In this document: positions 63,014-64,000 of the stretch, in pieces
How positions within the stretch are numbered: the first letter of the stretch is position 1
How the letters are laid out: each line of letters starts with the position of its first letter
Source: Virgibacillus doumboii
GTDB lineage: Bacteria; Bacillota; Bacilli; Bacillales; Amphibacillaceae
Direction: 5' to 3'
NCBI RefSeq assembly: GCF_902806455.1
Contig: NZ_CADCWQ010000001.1
Span: 310,001-374,000 of the forward strand
DNA: 64,000 nt
Translations under genes and position numbers: made by a program
The notes under the pieces: model-generated
The model's database searches: none
Told to the model about the DNA's origin: nothing
What the model saw: only the letters and a program-made list of their open reading frames with translations

Positions 63014-64000
63014 ATGGAACAAGTACAACTGTATAAACCCGTAAATCCTGTCCGTTTCGTCACGGCGTCAAGCCTGTATGACGGACATGATGCATCGATT
63101 AATATTATGCGAAGAATTCTCCAGTCCAGTGGGGCAGAGGTTGTGCACCTGGGACACAACCGGTCAGTGGAAGAAGTGGTCCATGCTGCCATTCAGGAAG
63201 ATGCACAAGGAATTGCCATCTCTTCCTATCAGGGCGGTCACGTGGAATATTTTAAATACATGGTTGATTTATTAAACGAACTCGGAGCAGGCCACATTAA
63301 AGTTTATGGCGGTGGTGGCGGAGTAATTATCCCGCGTGAAATAAAAGAGCTGCATGAATACGGTGTTTCATATATCTTTTCACCGGAAAACGGCCGAGAA
63401 CTTGGGCTCCAGGGGATGATTAACCTGATGCTTGAAGAGTGTGACTGCATTCCGCCGGTCGATTTAAAAAAAGATCGGGATAAACTGGCAGCAGGCGAGC
63501 GTCAGGCAATCGCCAGGTACATCACGTATATGGAAAGCAGCGAAGATCATGATGAGAAAAATGAAATCCTCGAAGCATTAAGGAAAGATTCCAATAATGC
63601 ACCAGTACTCGGGATTACCGGTACCGGCGGGGCAGGAAAAAGTTCGTTGACCGACGAATTAATCCGCCGCTTCATCAACGAAATTCCGGATAAAAAAATC
63701 GCTATTATTTCAATCGACCCGACGAAAAAGAAAACAGGCGGTGCACTGCTTGGTGACAGGATCCGGATGAACGCGATCTTCACGGACCGTGTTTATATGC
63801 GTTCATTGGCAACCCGTGGCTCAAGAACGGAGCTGTCAAAAGATTTGCATGATGTAATCGATGTTGTTCGTGCGTCAGGCTATGATTTTATTATTGTTGA
63901 AACGAGTGGTATCGGTCAGGGTGACGCAGCAATTACCGATATTACCGACCTGTCGATGTATGTGATGACAGCGGAATTCGGTGCACCATCACAGCTTGAA
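63014..64000 (+). CDS. icmF: Fused isobutyryl-CoA mutase IcmF (5' part, cut by window end)
   Basis: Adenosylcobalamin enzyme that interconverts isobutyryl-CoA and n-butyryl-CoA. The 329 residues seen include the N-terminal B12-binding domain ([20 protein letters not shown]; His at about residue 24 is the lower cobalt ligand; then [18 protein letters not shown] and VYGGGGGVI), followed by the fused MeaI-type G domain with P-loop [17 protein letters not shown] near residue 200, [20 protein letters not shown] and [10 protein letters not shown]. The large mutase domain lies beyond the window. GAGGAGGATTGACA precedes the ATG. The order B12 domain, G domain, mutase domain is unique to IcmF. It closes the branched/short acyl-CoA cluster. 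Confidence 0.95.
   Translation, partial: MEQVQLYKPVNPVRFVTASSLYDGHDASINIMRRILQSSGAEVVHLGHNRSVEEVVHAAIQEDAQGIAISSYQGGHVEYFKYMVDLLNELGAGHIKVYGGGGGVIIPREIKELHEYGVSYIFSPENGRELGLQGMINLMLEECDCIPPVDLKKDRDKLAAGERQAIARYITYMESSEDHDEKNEILEALRKDSNNAPVLGITGTGGAGKSSLTDELIRRFINEIPDKKIAIISIDPTKKKTGGALLGDRIRMNAIFTDRVYMRSLATRGSRTELSKDLHDVIDVVRASGYDFIIVETSGIGQGDAAITDITDLSMYVMTAEFGAPSQLE

Noticed and set aside
1..64000. tRNA or rRNA genes
   Set aside because: No cloverleaf with a GGTTCGAATCC-type T arm and CCA end, and no rRNA-like stretch, was found in the spacers.

Overview
The window is a low-GC Gram-positive chromosome segment from an endospore-forming member of the Bacillaceae. Evidence: strong AGGAGG-type ribosome binding sites, frequent GTG/TTG starts, a SAM-I riboswitch on methionine genes, spore genes (cwlJ, gerQ) behind a sigma-E-like promoter, candidate CcpA cre sites, and blocks matching the Bacillus subtilis ywd/ywf/ywh/ywi/ywj neighbourhood. 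Several Na+-coupled transporters and the repeat-rich spacers suggest a marine or halotolerant genus of the Virgibacillus/Oceanobacillus type, but genus is inference. No tRNA, rRNA, CRISPR array, prophage or transposase gene was seen.

Layout. 1-4.3 kb (-): methionine operon metY-metX-hom behind a sigma-A promoter and a SAM-I riboswitch; metY carries an extra C-terminal CoA-binding-like domain. 4.3-12 kb: two GC-rich inverted-repeat elements, rarD, a probable methionine gamma-lyase gene with a cre-like promoter, an atypical Rossmann protein, cardiolipin synthase, acyl-CoA thioesterase and an alanine/Na+ symporter. 12-24.5 kb: hutH behind a cre site, a possible 21-codon leader peptide and a terminator; HxlR regulator; M29 aminopeptidase; recQ; a decayed MNT-HEPN toxin-antitoxin locus; brnQ; CPA1 antiporter; GNAT; AI-2E family protein. 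24.6-32.5 kb: phosphoglucomutase, DUF488, OsmC, cystine transporter tcyP, and divergent ligD/ku (NHEJ). 32.9-40.8 kb: acyltransferase, RmlD-like protein, YjiH-type membrane protein, secreted M6 protease, phasin-like protein, a complete small transcription unit, ywdI, ywdK. 40.8-54 kb: gerQ-cwlJ, hemQ, pta, a complete type I toxin-antitoxin locus with antisense RNA, lipL, ywfO, ywgA, ywhD, a large tandem repeat array, a class A PBP, ywiB, argS. 54-64 kb (+): an acyl-CoA degradation cluster (FadF-type oxidoreductase, thiolase, 3-hydroxyacyl-CoA dehydrogenase, two acyl-CoA dehydrogenases, MeaB GTPase, TetR regulator, fused isobutyryl-CoA mutase icmF cut by the window end).

How the genes work together. 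The first operon makes homoserine and converts it by O-acetylation and sulfhydrylation to homocysteine when SAM is low; the gamma-lyase and the cystine importer are the degradative and uptake sides of sulfur metabolism. The last cluster oxidises short or branched acyl-CoAs, passes electrons to the quinone pool through FadF and rearranges isobutyryl-CoA; a palindrome placed between the -35 and -10 boxes of the fadF promoter suggests TetR-type control.

The intergenic DNA is the most unusual part. At least six families of short repeats lie almost only between genes: two or more families of about 21-22 bp degenerate tandem repeats, a 52-bp unit present as a nine-copy array and as scattered copies, and GC-rich inverted-repeat elements of 110-310 bp. 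The best supported hidden system is the type I toxin-antitoxin locus between pta and lipL.
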